A stretch of DNA of 64,000 nucleotides from Alcaligenaceae bacterium. Lineage in GTDB: Bacteria; Pseudomonadota; Gammaproteobacteria; Burkholderiales; Burkholderiaceae_B. Shown here piece by piece: positions 7,507 to 16,341 of the stretch (positions are counted from its first letter, which is position 1; each line of letters starts with the position of its first letter). The stretch lies in assembly GCA_013416445.1 (NCBI GenBank), contig JACCER010000001.1, forward strand, positions 372,001 to 436,000, written 5' to 3'. The position numbers and the translations under genes are program-made. The notes beneath the pieces were generated by a model. It saw only the letters and a program-made list of their open reading frames with translations, was not told the DNA's origin and did no database searches.

Positions 7507-8961
7507 CTAGCGCTGTGAGCGTTGGCCTTCTTCAGAGCGGCCACGGGAAGGAGCATTGCGTTGAGGCCGCTCTGAGCGTTGCATCTGTGGCCTGTCTTGA
7601 CGCTCTGTGCGATCTGGGCGATCGGCACGCTGGAACTGTGGCCGCGCCTGACGCTCGGCACGCTCTACAGTTGGTCGGACAGCCTCGCTGCGTGACCTTT
7701 CCGCCCAAGGGCTAACAACAGGCTGCGAGCGGCCGCGTTCCATAGTTGGATTACGCTCCCTGGAACCGTTGTCAGGACGCACGCGCCCAGGCCTGCCCTG
7801 AGCCTCGGCACTGGGATTACGGATGCGTTCCGGCGCACGGGCACTGTCTGGATCACTGCTACGACTGGGAGTGCTTACACGACCAGGATTACGAATATTG
7901 CCAGGTACGGCTGCCGTCCCCTGATCCCGGCTATTGCGCAGCATGTTGCCTTTATCGCTTCTATCGCCCCTGTTGCGCTGGTCACCCCTGCTGCCTCTAT
8001 CGGCTCTATCGGCTCTATCGGCTCTATCGCCTCTATCGGCCCTGTTGCCCGGCTCTGTGGATGGCGTTGGTCGGCCCTGGGAATTATAGTTTCCTGTCGC
8101 TTTATGACGATCGTAGTCCGGCCTGCCTTGGCCATTGAACTGCCGATTACCATACCCTGCATGGCTGCGGCGATAGTCTGCACTTGCATAACGCGTACGG
8201 TGGCGCCATTCGGAACTGGTGATGCGTGTACGATTGAAACTGTTGTACCGATTGACATTGATATACACATTTCTATGTCCCCAATCGTAACTGCTCCAAA
8301 GCGCCTGACCAACGATCAGGCCTGCGGAAAAGCCGAATATGCTCCCGCCTGCCACGTAGCTGGGTGGCTGCCAGTAATAAGGACGATAGTTGGGATAGGG
8401 CCAAACGCCGTACACCAGCAAGGGATTGTAAACCGGTACATAAATGACTTCGGTTTGCGCAGGCTCAATGACAATAACGGGCGGGCTGCCCGACACGACC
8501 ACGTGCTGCTGTGGACCAGAAGCCAGGTGTCCCGCCTGCTGCGCCCTTAAGCGTAAACGTTGTACCGCGTCCATGACCTCGTTTTGCTGATCAAGGAAAG
8601 CATCGCCCAAGCGACCGGTCCAGTCTATTTTGTCGTCCATCATGACCAGCACATCCGGGAATGCCGCCACCGATTTCACGCTGGGATCCCAGGGCTTATC
8701 CTGAAGCAATGCCGATAACTGCTGGTCAGTCAGGGACCTGGACTGTCGTGCTCGCCAACGGGCGGCCTGAACGACATCAAGGGGATATGTTGCAGCCATT
8801 AACACTTGCGACAGCAAGGCGTCAGGATACAGCGCGATAGGCGCCACCATTTGTTCAATTTCTTGCGCGTTGTAGCGTTCTTGCGCATGCGAAGACGAAT
8901 AGCCTAGCGCTAGGATAAGGCCGATAAGCACAGCCACAAGACGTGAATTAAAATAAGCCAT
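7507..8961 (-). CDS. DUF3300 domain protein with Arg/Asp repeat tail
   Basis: A 484-residue exported protein. A signal peptide (LIGLILALGYSSSHA) is followed by the DUF3300 domain with IEQMVAPIALYPDALLSQVL, AARWRA and VMMDDKIDWTGRLGDAF, then a W/Y-rich stretch (VWPYPNYRPYYWQPPSY). The C-terminal half is low complexity and very rich in R, D, S and P, with near-repeats of DRADRADRADRGSRGD. The DNA there contains a 9-base tandem unit (see 7985-8045). Function is unknown. The start at 8961 begins the signal peptide; an upstream in-frame start would add 16 residues. Confidence 0.85.
   Translation of the reverse strand: MAYFNSRLVAVLIGLILALGYSSSHAQERYNAQEIEQMVAPIALYPDALLSQVLMAATYPLDVVQAARWRARQSRSLTDQQLSALLQDKPWDPSVKSVAAFPDVLVMMDDKIDWTGRLGDAFLDQQNEVMDAVQRLRLRAQQAGHLASGPQQHVVVSGSPPVIVIEPAQTEVIYVPVYNPLLVYGVWPYPNYRPYYWQPPSYVAGGSIFGFSAGLIVGQALWSSYDWGHRNVYINVNRYNSFNRTRITSSEWRHRTRYASADYRRSHAGYGNRQFNGQGRPDYDRHKATGNYNSQGRPTPSTEPGNRADRGDRADRADRADRGSRGDQRNRGDRSDKGNMLRNSRDQGTAAVPGNIRNPGRVSTPSRSSDPDSARAPERIRNPSAEAQGRPGRVRPDNGSRERNPTMERGRSQPVVSPWAERSRSEAVRPTVERAERQARPQFQRADRPDRTERQDRPQMQRSERPQRNAPSRGRSEEGQRSQR
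7985..8045. repeat. Short tandem repeat inside the DUF3300 gene
   Basis: Several copies of a 9-base unit GGCTCTATC (with GCCTCTATC variants) lie in a row. Read on the coding strand they encode repeated Asp-Arg-Ala/Gly. Copy number may vary by slippage without changing the frame, because the unit is a multiple of three. Confidence 0.8.
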
Positions 8962-9133
8962 GGTGTGCCCCAGTCTCTGGTGACTAGTCAGTGTAAACCG
9001 ATAAGACAAGAACTTGCCTCGAAAGTTTGGTATTGGCCGTAACTGACTGGAAACAATTTGCCGAGCTATCTATGTGGTGCCGGCGACCTGCCTCTAATAA
9101 TGAACAAGTTCCGTTGCGGTACTATCTTGTACT

Positions 9134-9553
9134 ATGCTGCACATACACGATAACCTCAGTCTCGACGAACGCGATATCGAATTCACCATGATACGAGCCC
9201 AAGGCGCGGGCGGGCAAAATGTCAACAAGGTTTCAAGCGCGGTTCATCTGCGCTTCGATATAGGCCGTTCATCGCTACCCGAAGAATGCAAAACCGCGCT
9301 GCTGGCCTTATCTGACCGGCGCGTTTCAAAAGATGGCGTTATCATCATCAAGGCGCAATCATTTCGCAGCCAGGACAAGAATCGCGCCGATGCCATTGAA
9401 CGCCTGCTGGCCCTGATACAAGCCGCGCTGCAGGAACGCCCCTTGCGCAAACCCACCCGACCGACACGCGCCTCGCAACGTCGGCGCGTACAGCGCAAAA
9501 CATTGCATGGCGAAATCAAGCGCCTGCGCGCCAAAGTTGCCGATTTCCATTAA
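9134..9553 (+). CDS. arfB: Ribosome rescue hydrolase ArfB (YaeJ)
   Basis: A 139-residue class I release-factor-like protein with the catalytic GGQ at 26-28 (RAQGAGGQNVNK) and a basic C-terminal tail rich in R and K (KPTRPTRASQRRRVQRKTLH) that enters the empty mRNA channel. This is the ArfB/YaeJ layout: it hydrolyses peptidyl-tRNA on ribosomes stalled without a stop codon. The length matches the family (about 140). The Shine-Dalgarno is weak. It is 43 bases upstream of the DUF1415 gene and may be co-transcribed with it. Confidence 0.93.
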   Translation: MLHIHDNLSLDERDIEFTMIRAQGAGGQNVNKVSSAVHLRFDIGRSSLPEECKTALLALSDRRVSKDGVIIIKAQSFRSQDKNRADAIERLLALIQAALQERPLRKPTRPTRASQRRRVQRKTLHGEIKRLRAKVADFH

Positions 9554-9596
9554 ACGGCCAAACCGGGGCCGCCTTGTTGCAACAGAGTAAACCACC

Positions 9597-10163
9597 ATGA
9601 TCACAAGCGATACACATATACTTGCGGCAACACAGCATTGGCTGACTCGCGCCGTAATCGGACTCAACCTGTGCCCATTCGCAAAAAGCGTTTACGTAAA
9701 AAACCAGATCCGTTACGTGATCAGCCATTCGATGTCGCCTGCCGATGTGCTGACTGAACTGAATACCGAACTGCACTATCTGGCCGATGCCGACCCCGCG
9801 CAACTGGACACAACCCTGATGATCCTGCCTGATACCCTGGCCGATTTTTTGGATTACAACGATTTTCTAGGCCGTGCTGATCGCGTTCTGAAACGCGCTC
9901 GGTTAACCGGCGTATTGCAAATCGCCAGTTTCCATCCCGATTACCAATTCAGTGACAGCGAACCTGACGCCATAGAAAATTTCACGAATCGGGCACCCTA
10001 CCCCATATTACATTTACTGCGCGAGGACAGCATAGCGCGCGCCGTAGCCGCCTTTCCTGATGCCGCCGCCATTTATGAACGCAACCAGGAAACCATGCGC
10101 CGTCTGGGCCACAAGGGTTGGAAAGCTTGGCTTGCAAGCGCGGGCGAGGATTCAACGAATTGA
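9597..10163 (+). CDS. DUF1415 domain protein
   Basis: A 188-residue cytosolic protein of the DUF1415 family, recognised by RAVIGLNLCPFAKSVYVK near the N-terminus, the central FLDYNDFL and LQIASFHPDYQF, and the later NRAPYPILHLLREDSI. The family is common in proteobacteria and has no assigned function. The last 12 bases overlap, tail to tail, the end of the P450 gene on the other strand, so no intergenic terminator can sit between them. Confidence 0.85.
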   Translation: MITSDTHILAATQHWLTRAVIGLNLCPFAKSVYVKNQIRYVISHSMSPADVLTELNTELHYLADADPAQLDTTLMILPDTLADFLDYNDFLGRADRVLKRARLTGVLQIASFHPDYQFSDSEPDAIENFTNRAPYPILHLLREDSIARAVAAFPDAAAIYERNQETMRRLGHKGWKAWLASAGEDSTN

Positions 10164-11318
10164 TAAGGGCAGCGTAGAAAAGCCACCCGCCGGGTAAACC
10201 GCCAACACCGCTGGCTTGTCCTCGACAACAGCAATGTCGCTGGTCTGGACGAGAAGCTCACGGATGATGGTTGATAATTCCAACCGCGCCAGCGAAGCGC
10301 CGGGGCAGACATGAATGCCTGCGCCATACAGCAAATTCTGTGCCGGGTCGCGATCAAGCCGGAACTCGTCGGGGTCGCCGAAAACGTCTTCATCACGATT
10401 TGCCGATGCCCAGATTATGGACACACGATCGCCTGCCGCCAATTGCCGCCCACCCACATTGACAGACCGCGTGCTGATGCGTCGATTGGCGATCAGCGGC
10501 CCCTGTATGCGTAGAATCTCGTCGATGGCAAGCCCGAGCAACGCGGTATCTAGCCGCAACTGCTGCTGCAGCTTGGGTCGGCGCGCCAGATAATGCACAA
10601 TAATGCCCACGCTGGAAGCCATCGTGCCCAGTTCACCTACCGTCCAGTTACGCAAGATGCTGACGATTTCGTCATCTGCCAGCGGGCGCCCTGCCACGCG
10701 TTCACCGAGCAGGCTGGTGGTGATGTCGCTGCTTGCCGATGCCCCGGCCTTACGGCGTACAGCCAACATATCTTTGATGTAACCGTCGAACTCGAAAGCA
10801 ATGGCCGCCATGGCGGTTCTATCTTGTGCAAGTGTTGCCTGATGGTTTTTCTTGATCCAGAGCCGCAACGGCTCGTGTAGTTCTTGTGGCCAGCCCAAAA
10901 ACGCGCTTTGCATTTCCAGGGCGAAAGCCTGCGCAAAATTGGCCATGAGTTCGACTTCAGTGCCTTTGGGCAAGCCAGCCACCAGGCGGGTGGCGATCTC
11001 TTGGCAAACAGGCGCAAACGCCTTGATGCGTTCAGCGGTGAAATAGCGGTCGATAATCCGCCGATACTCGTCGTGTACGGGTGGGTCCATACCGTTAGGT
11101 ACGGAAATATGGCGGGAGACTGTGCTGCTGAAAGTTTGGTGGTCGTGCAGTATGCGTATAACGTCGGAATGACGGAACACAGACCAGTTCATGTAATCGC
11201 TGTGCGCGACCGGGCATGTTTGCCGCATGTGGTCATAGGTAGCGATTTGATCTTGCAACGCAGCTTTGGCCCTGGGGTCCCAATCGGACCCAGGGCCTGA
11301 GGGCATAACTTTTTTCAC
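10152..11318 (-). CDS. Cytochrome P450
   Basis: A 388-residue soluble bacterial P450. The K-helix ExxR is E267-R270 (EILR) and the heme-binding loop is YGAGIHVCPG at 331-340 with the proximal ligand C338. The I-helix reads NWTVGELGTMASS: T232 is kept but the residue before it is Gly rather than the usual Asp/Glu, and the acid (E229) is displaced. The start is GTG at 11318; an ATG four codons later is possible. No ferredoxin or reductase gene is adjacent, so redox partners must come from elsewhere. The substrate is unknown. Confidence 0.92.
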   Translation of the reverse strand: MKKVMPSGPGSDWDPRAKAALQDQIATYDHMRQTCPVAHSDYMNWSVFRHSDVIRILHDHQTFSSTVSRHISVPNGMDPPVHDEYRRIIDRYFTAERIKAFAPVCQEIATRLVAGLPKGTEVELMANFAQAFALEMQSAFLGWPQELHEPLRLWIKKNHQATLAQDRTAMAAIAFEFDGYIKDMLAVRRKAGASASSDITTSLLGERVAGRPLADDEIVSILRNWTVGELGTMASSVGIIVHYLARRPKLQQQLRLDTALLGLAIDEILRIQGPLIANRRISTRSVNVGGRQLAAGDRVSIIWASANRDEDVFGDPDEFRLDRDPAQNLLYGAGIHVCPGASLARLELSTIIRELLVQTSDIAVVEDKPAVLAVYPAGGFSTLPLSIR

Positions 11319-11510
11319 GGAAAACAGACCTTGGCTTTAAATTAATTATGGTGCTGAAAGAGCGGCACCATATCTTCAAGCCAATATAGACCTTCCTAGC
11401 CTGGCAAAGTCGTCAATATCATGATAAAGCATGATGCTTATCAATAATCAGTCAGTTTGGCAACAATTGCGATGGCGATGTTGAGCTATGTTTTTGTACG
11501 TCGATGCAGG

Positions 11511-11542
11511 TTGGATTAGCGTCGCCAGGCGCGTAATCCGAC
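11511..11542. repeat. Extragenic palindrome (REP-like), imperfect copy
   Basis: GGATTAGCG and GCGTAATCC arms around a short GC-rich centre. It lies between the P450 gene and the SYLF lipoprotein gene, 37 bases after the latter's stop codon, and may act as its 3' hairpin. Confidence 0.7.
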
Positions 11543-11578
11543 CGAACAAGTGACCAAAAGCCAAGCAATTTGCACCAA

Positions 11579-12157
11579 CTACTTGAGCTTGCTGACTTTG
11601 GTGCCTTCCACGCTCAAATTGGCCATCAAGCCCTGATTGGTCATGACTATTGCATTGACTGGGCCCATAGCGGTAGAGGTATCAAGAACACCATTGGCAC
11701 CAACCTTGATAAGGGCAACTGATGCATCAACACCGGCGGTCCAGCCTTCGCTGCCCATGAACTTATCCAGCGCTTGCTGCGTCATGAACAAAAAGATGAC
11801 CGCCTTCGACTGGGCGCCAATTTGCAAGCCAAAAGAACCGGTAACCGTGCTGTAGTAATCAACACTACGGCCGCCCACGCGTAAAGCGCCTTCGCCGTAC
11901 TGGCCTCCCACCACAAAACCGGCTGCCAGCACCGACGGAAAGACCAACACGCCACGCGCTTTATTGACGAGTTCATGCGAACCCGATACCGTGCTGTACA
12001 GCCGACTCAGGGTGGCGTTCACACCCGCGTCAATTTCTTTTTTCTTGGCTGCGCCCTTGGGGCTGCTAGACAGAGGGGTCGTAGTGCAACCCGACAATAC
12101 CAATACAGCCGCGCCCAATGACAGGCCAGATGTAGCCAGGAACTCTCTTTTATTCAT
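11579..12157 (-). CDS. SYLF (YSC84-like) domain lipoprotein
   Basis: A 192-residue protein. MNKREFLATSGLSLGAAVLV then LSGC form a lipoprotein signal with the lipidated cysteine at C24. The mature part has the SYLF features: ARGVLVFPSVLAAGFVVGGQYGEG, a YYSTVTGSFGLQIGAQ segment and TNQGLMANLSVEGTKVSKL at the end. SYLF domains bind lipids. The start at 12157 is chosen because GGAGAAGATC precedes it. The KREFL sequence with a downstream hydrophobic core also resembles a Tat-type signal, but a twin arginine is absent. Confidence 0.9.
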   Translation of the reverse strand: MNKREFLATSGLSLGAAVLVLSGCTTTPLSSSPKGAAKKKEIDAGVNATLSRLYSTVSGSHELVNKARGVLVFPSVLAAGFVVGGQYGEGALRVGGRSVDYYSTVTGSFGLQIGAQSKAVIFLFMTQQALDKFMGSEGWTAGVDASVALIKVGANGVLDTSTAMGPVNAIVMTNQGLMANLSVEGTKVSKLK

Positions 12158-12501
12158 GATCTTCTCCATCAGAGTATTCGAGAACTTCATTGATGACAGG
12201 ATCAGCGTGTGTCGGCATTATTTCAATAAGACAAACGGCTATCTCTGACACCGACGACACAGCAAACCTCATGCCCATCCTCGAAGTTTGCGCTATTGAT
12301 GAAGATTTTTTTTCAAGCTTGTTACGATTGGCGTCATCTTTTCGAGAGCTTAGGCCGGAGCCCCGCATTTTTTCTCGATTCAACTAGCTGTCATGTTGCC
12401 TAATGTTGCACTTGATACAAGTACACTAGAACAACAATGCAGCTTAGGCGCTGGATCGGCACTGCGGGTTGTGATCCGGCGCCCATGCGAACTGGATGCG
12501 T
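12158..12501. other. Gene-free stretch between SYLF lipoprotein and ghrA
   Basis: About 340 bases with only weak short frames lacking ribosome binding sites. It must carry the promoter of the SYLF gene. A hairpin with 11-bp arms (GGCGCTGGATC at 12447-12457, GATCCGGCGCC at 12473-12483, one wobble) lies just after the ghrA stop. It lacks a T tract on the ghrA strand, so it is at best a processing or partial stop signal. Nothing else was recognised. Confidence 0.5.
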
Positions 12502-13434
12502 TCAGTAGCCCCGATTACGCTCGACAACACCGGTTAGCGCGTCGCCGCGCAAATAGCTGTTTATTTTCTTCGCCACCTGGGTAATACTGGCCTCGCGCAA
12601 ACTGGACGCCGCAACATGGGGCGTAATGGTAATACCCGGATGCGTCCAGAATGGGTGGTTTTGCGGCAAGGGTTCCTGGCAAAACACATCCAGGGTTGCA
12701 CCCTGAACATGGCCGGAAGCCAGCAATGCCAGCAGGTCTTCCTCCACCAGATGCTGGCCGCGTGCCACATTGATTATGTACGCACCGGGCAATAACTGCC
12801 GCATGGTATCGCGACACAAAATGCCGCTGGTTGCGCTGGTCAGCGGCAATGTATTGATAAGCACCCTGGTGCGGGCCAGAAAGTCGGAAAAGGCGGCTTG
12901 TCCGGCAAAGGCTTGGACTCCGGGCAGGCTTTTACCACTACGCGACCATCCCGCCACGGGGTAATCCAGCCCCGCCAGCACCTGCGCCATGCGGGCACCC
13001 ATGATGCCCATGCCCATGACGCCAACAGGCCATTTTTCCCTTTGAATGTCGGGCAACGGCCGCCAGAGAGCCTGTTCTTGCTGGCTTTGATATTGATCGA
13101 ACTGACGCGACGCGCGCACCAGGGCGTAAACGGCGTACTCGGCCATTTGCGCCGACATGCCAGCGTCTTCCAGCCGCACGACCGGAACATCGTCTTTCAA
13201 ACCCGGTAAACGGAACAAGGCGTCGACCCCGGCCCCCAGGTTGAAGACCGCCTGTATATCGGTTTCACGCATGAAGATATTGCGTGGCGGGTTCCATACC
13301 ACCGCGATACGCGCGCCCACCGCCCTGCCGTCATCGACCCAAGCCTGGATTTCAACGTCTGGCAACAAGGCCTGCAAGGGAGTTATCCAGGCGTGAGGGT
13401 CTGTGTCGTGCGCCGAGGCGAAAATAATCTTCAT
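12502..13434 (-). CDS. ghrA: Glyoxylate/hydroxypyruvate reductase A
   Basis: A 310-residue D-2-hydroxyacid dehydrogenase that reduces glyoxylate or hydroxypyruvate with NAD(P)H. The Rossmann motif is MGMGIMG at 140-146 and the catalytic triad is R225 (NVARGQHLVEEDLL), E254 (DVFCQEPLP) and H273 (TPHVAA). The short catalytic half and the ITPHVAASS ending are GhrA-like rather than PGDH-like. ATG at 13434 is preferred over TTG one codon upstream. It is divergent from the aminotransferase at 13508 across only 73 bases, so the two probably share control. Either keto acid could be a product of that enzyme. Confidence 0.88.
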   Translation of the reverse strand: MKIIFASAHDTDPHAWITPLQALLPDVEIQAWVDDGRAVGARIAVVWNPPRNIFMRETDIQAVFNLGAGVDALFRLPGLKDDVPVVRLEDAGMSAQMAEYAVYALVRASRQFDQYQSQQEQALWRPLPDIQREKWPVGVMGMGIMGARMAQVLAGLDYPVAGWSRSGKSLPGVQAFAGQAAFSDFLARTRVLINTLPLTSATSGILCRDTMRQLLPGAYIINVARGQHLVEEDLLALLASGHVQGATLDVFCQEPLPQNHPFWTHPGITITPHVAASSLREASITQVAKKINSYLRGDALTGVVERNRGY

Positions 13435-13507
13435 CAATAAAACCCAAAAAGTGAAAAGACTGATTTCATATATGATAGATGATATTCCCAGCCCATCAGG
13501 AGCCTAT

Positions 13508-14869
13508 ATGTCTGGACTTTCCTCTGCTCAAAGCCGCGACATCGACTACCAACTGCACCCATACACCAATGCAGTTACACACAAAAAGATTGGGCCTCGC
13601 ATTATTGAACGCGGCGAAGGCATATACGTGTACGACGATCAGGGCAATAAATATCTTGAAGCAATGGCTGGGCTCTGGAGCGTGGCAGTCGGATTCGGTG
13701 AACCTCGCGTGGTCGATGCAGCCACCCGACAAATGAAGAAGCTGCCCTTCTACCACACCTTCACGCACAAATCGCACACCCCCTCCATCGAGCTGGCTGC
13801 AAGGCTGGTGGGATACACACAAGGCCGTATGGCAACGGCATTCTTCACCAACTCGGGATCAGAAGCCAACGACACCGTCATCAAGCTGGTGTGGTACTAC
13901 AACAATGCCTTGGGCCGCGCCCAAAAGAAAAAAATCATCGCCCGCAAGCGTGGCTATCATGGTGTTACGGTCGCTTCAGCCAGCCTCACTGGCCTGCCTG
14001 CCAATCACCGTGACTTCGATCTGCCCTTGCCACAAATGAAGCACACCACTTGCCCGCATTTTTACCGCGAAGGCCTGCCAGGGGAAACCGAACAAGATTT
14101 CGCCACACGCATGGCGGCCGACCTTGAAGCCTTGATCCTTCAAGAGGGGCCAGAGACCGTTGCCGCCTTTATCGGCGAGCCCGTCATGGGCGCAGGCGGC
14201 GTCATCATTCCCCCTAGTACTTACTGGGCCAAAATACAGGCCGTTTGCCGCAAATACGACCTGCTGGTCATTGCTGATGAAGTCATCACGGGCTTTGGCC
14301 GCCTGGGCACGATGTTCGGCTCTGATGCATTCGGCATAGAGCCCGACATCATGGTGCTGTCCAAGCAGCTCACGTCGTCTTATCAGCCACTGGCCGCCGT
14401 TTTGCTTAGCCCCGCAGTCTCATCGGTTATTTCCAACCATAGCGGCGAGCTGGGCACGTTCGGCCATGGCTACACCACCAGCGGCCACCCGGTGGCTACC
14501 GCAGTCGCCATCGAAAACCTGAACATCATCGAAGAGCGCGGCCTGGTTGAAAACGCGGCTAAAACCGGCGCCCTCATGCAGGCTTCCTTGCGCGAGCTGG
14601 CCGACCACCCCTTGGTTGGCGAAGTGCGCGGCATGGGGCTGATTGCCGGCGTAGAACTTGTGGCCGATAAAGCCACCCGGCGCCAATTCGATCCATTGGG
14701 GAAAATCGGCACCGCCATTTATGAACGGGCACACGACAACGGCCTAATCGTACGCGGCATACAAGACACCATCGCCTTTTGCCCACCGCTCATCATTACA
14801 CCCGCGCAAGTAGGCAACATGATAGACCTCTTTCGCAAAACCCTGGACGAGGTTCACGCCACCCTGTAA
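13508..14869 (+). CDS. Class III (omega) aminotransferase
   Basis: A 453-residue PLP-dependent aminotransferase of fold type I, subgroup II. It has the cofactor-binding FFTNSGSEANDTVIKL, the Asp of VIADEVITGFGRLG and the Schiff-base lysine K286 in MVLSKQLTSSYQPL. It belongs to the group annotated as aspartate aminotransferase family or beta-alanine/omega-amino acid:pyruvate aminotransferases; the exact donor cannot be fixed. The start at 13508 is chosen on AGGAG six bases upstream; the longer frame from 13403 overlaps the start of ghrA. Divergent pairing with ghrA suggests the keto product is reduced. Confidence 0.9.
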   Translation: MSGLSSAQSRDIDYQLHPYTNAVTHKKIGPRIIERGEGIYVYDDQGNKYLEAMAGLWSVAVGFGEPRVVDAATRQMKKLPFYHTFTHKSHTPSIELAARLVGYTQGRMATAFFTNSGSEANDTVIKLVWYYNNALGRAQKKKIIARKRGYHGVTVASASLTGLPANHRDFDLPLPQMKHTTCPHFYREGLPGETEQDFATRMAADLEALILQEGPETVAAFIGEPVMGAGGVIIPPSTYWAKIQAVCRKYDLLVIADEVITGFGRLGTMFGSDAFGIEPDIMVLSKQLTSSYQPLAAVLLSPAVSSVISNHSGELGTFGHGYTTSGHPVATAVAIENLNIIEERGLVENAAKTGALMQASLRELADHPLVGEVRGMGLIAGVELVADKATRRQFDPLGKIGTAIYERAHDNGLIVRGIQDTIAFCPPLIITPAQVGNMIDLFRKTLDEVHATL

Positions 14870-14920
14870 GCACAGTGTTTGCCTGATTGCACTGCTACAT
14901 ATATGGTTGTGACGTTGTTT

Positions 14921-14953
14921 GTCGGATGACGCGCCTGACGGCGCTAATCCGAC
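14921..14953. repeat. Extragenic palindrome (REP-like)
   Basis: GTCGGATGACGCGCC at the left and GGCGCTAATCCGAC at the right, with few mismatches. It lies 50 bases after the aminotransferase stop and 90 bases before cbpA. It is preceded by GTTGTGACGTTGT, which matches the core of the 19-base unit found in the composite repeats at 23257 and 36632. Confidence 0.75.
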
Positions 14954-15040
14954 TTACTGCACGAGCGCTATTGACATCGCCGTCGGCTTGGTAAAGACTC
15001 TGGAAACAGCCTGCCTGTTTAGGGCAATACAGGAGCCTAG

Positions 15041-15982
15041 ATGAAATACGTCGATTACTACAAAGTCTTGGGCGTTGAACACGACGCCACGCCAGCCGAT
15101 ATAAAAAAAGCCTACCGCAAGCTCGCTCACAAGTATCACCCCGATGTCGCCAAGGGTGCCGACAACGAGGAAAAATTCAAAGATATTTCGGTAGCTTACT
15201 CCACCCTGAAAGACCCCGAAAAACGTGCTGCCTACGATCAGCTTGGCCGCCATCCACAAGGCCAGGATTTCGTTCCGCCGCGCCAATGGCAAGAACAGTT
15301 TCACGAAAGCGGCGCCGACTTTGCCGATGTCGACCTGGCTGACCTGCTTGCCGCCTTTGCCGCGGCCCAACAAGGCGAACACCATGGCCGCCAGCCGCCA
15401 CCCACACGCGGGCCCGACTACGAGCTGCCGGTTTCCATTTCGCTAGAGCAAGTCTATAACGGCGCGGAAACCGAAATCACTGTTACCTTGCCCGAATACG
15501 ACGCCCATGGCTTGTTGCACCGTATTCCCAAGACCTTCCGCGTACATATTCCCAAAGGCGCCTCCGACGGGCAACGCCTGCGCCTGCCCGAAAAAGGCGG
15601 CGAGGGCCTGCCTGGGGGACGCGCCGGCGATCTCTATATCGTCATGAATATCCAGCCGCACCGATACTACCGGGTCAGCGGCCAAGACTTGTACCTAGAC
15701 TTACCCCTGGCTCCCTGGGAAGCCGTGCTGGGCGCAAGCGTAGAAATCCCTACCCTGGGCGGCCCAGTCGAAATAACCATTCCACCTGGCTCCGTATCGG
15801 GGCGCAAACTGCGCCTGGGGAAACGGGGCCTGCCCGGACCAAACGGCACGCAAGGCGATTTATACGCGGTCGTGCACATCGAGGTGCCTAAAACCCCTAG
15901 CGATGCCGAGCACAAGTTGTTTTCAGAACTTGCCCAGGCCTCGCGCTTCAATCCCCGAGCGCAATTCACCCCAGGAGCCTAA
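15041..15982 (+). CDS. cbpA: DnaJ-class co-chaperone CbpA
   Basis: A 313-residue J-protein. It has an N-terminal J domain (residues 1-70) with HPD at 33-35, then a linker, then two C-terminal substrate-binding beta domains ([40 protein letters not shown]). The cysteine-rich zinc domain of DnaJ is absent, which fits CbpA. It stimulates DnaK and can bind curved DNA. AGGAG precedes the ATG. The next gene, two bases downstream, is its modulator cbpM, the conserved pair. Confidence 0.93.
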   Translation: MKYVDYYKVLGVEHDATPADIKKAYRKLAHKYHPDVAKGADNEEKFKDISVAYSTLKDPEKRAAYDQLGRHPQGQDFVPPRQWQEQFHESGADFADVDLADLLAAFAAAQQGEHHGRQPPPTRGPDYELPVSISLEQVYNGAETEITVTLPEYDAHGLLHRIPKTFRVHIPKGASDGQRLRLPEKGGEGLPGGRAGDLYIVMNIQPHRYYRVSGQDLYLDLPLAPWEAVLGASVEIPTLGGPVEITIPPGSVSGRKLRLGKRGLPGPNGTQGDLYAVVHIEVPKTPSDAEHKLFSELAQASRFNPRAQFTPGA

Positions 15983-15984
15983 TC

Positions 15985-16308
15985 ATGACTGTGCATATTA
16001 CTGAAAGTGTATGGCTGAACACTTCCGATATCTGCTCATTTGAGCACTTGGTTCAGGTTTCCGGCCTGGCGCCCGACATTCTGCTCTCGCTGATAGACGC
16101 AGGCGTGCTTGAGCCTTCCAATCATGACCCGGCGAATTATTTTTTCTCTGTCGATTGCATTGTTACCGCCAGAACCGCCCGCAGGCTACGCGATGACTTC
16201 GAACTCGATGCGCAGGGGCTGGCTCTGGCCGTGAACCTGATACGACGCATCGACGCCCTGGAGTCAGAACTGCATCGCTTGCAGGCAACGCAGCAACTAC
16301 GCCGATAA
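15985..16308 (+). CDS. cbpM: Chaperone modulator CbpM
   Basis: A 107-residue protein with a MerR-like fold (FEHLVQVSGLAPDILLSLIDAG; VRRLRDDF-type helix) and a C-terminal coiled segment ending in LESELHRLQATQQLRR. CbpM binds the J domain of CbpA and inhibits both its co-chaperone and DNA-binding activity. Assignment rests on the fold pattern plus the two-base spacing to cbpA. Confidence 0.9.
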   Translation: MTVHITESVWLNTSDICSFEHLVQVSGLAPDILLSLIDAGVLEPSNHDPANYFFSVDCIVTARTARRLRDDFELDAQGLALAVNLIRRIDALESELHRLQATQQLRR

Positions 16309-16341
16309 GCGCCAACACGCCAGCCCATCACGCTCATATGG

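Noticed and set aside
7746-8550. Long plus-strand frames opposite the DUF3300 gene
   Set aside because: They arise from the low-complexity Arg/Asp codons of the real gene on the minus strand.
12150-12383. Minus-strand 77-residue frame upstream of the SYLF lipoprotein
   Set aside because: No Shine-Dalgarno, and it overlaps the start of the lipoprotein gene in another frame; composition looks noncoding.
12447-12483. Intrinsic terminator after ghrA
   Set aside because: The 11-bp stem is good, but no T tract follows on the ghrA strand and the loop is 15 bases, so I mention it only as a hairpin.
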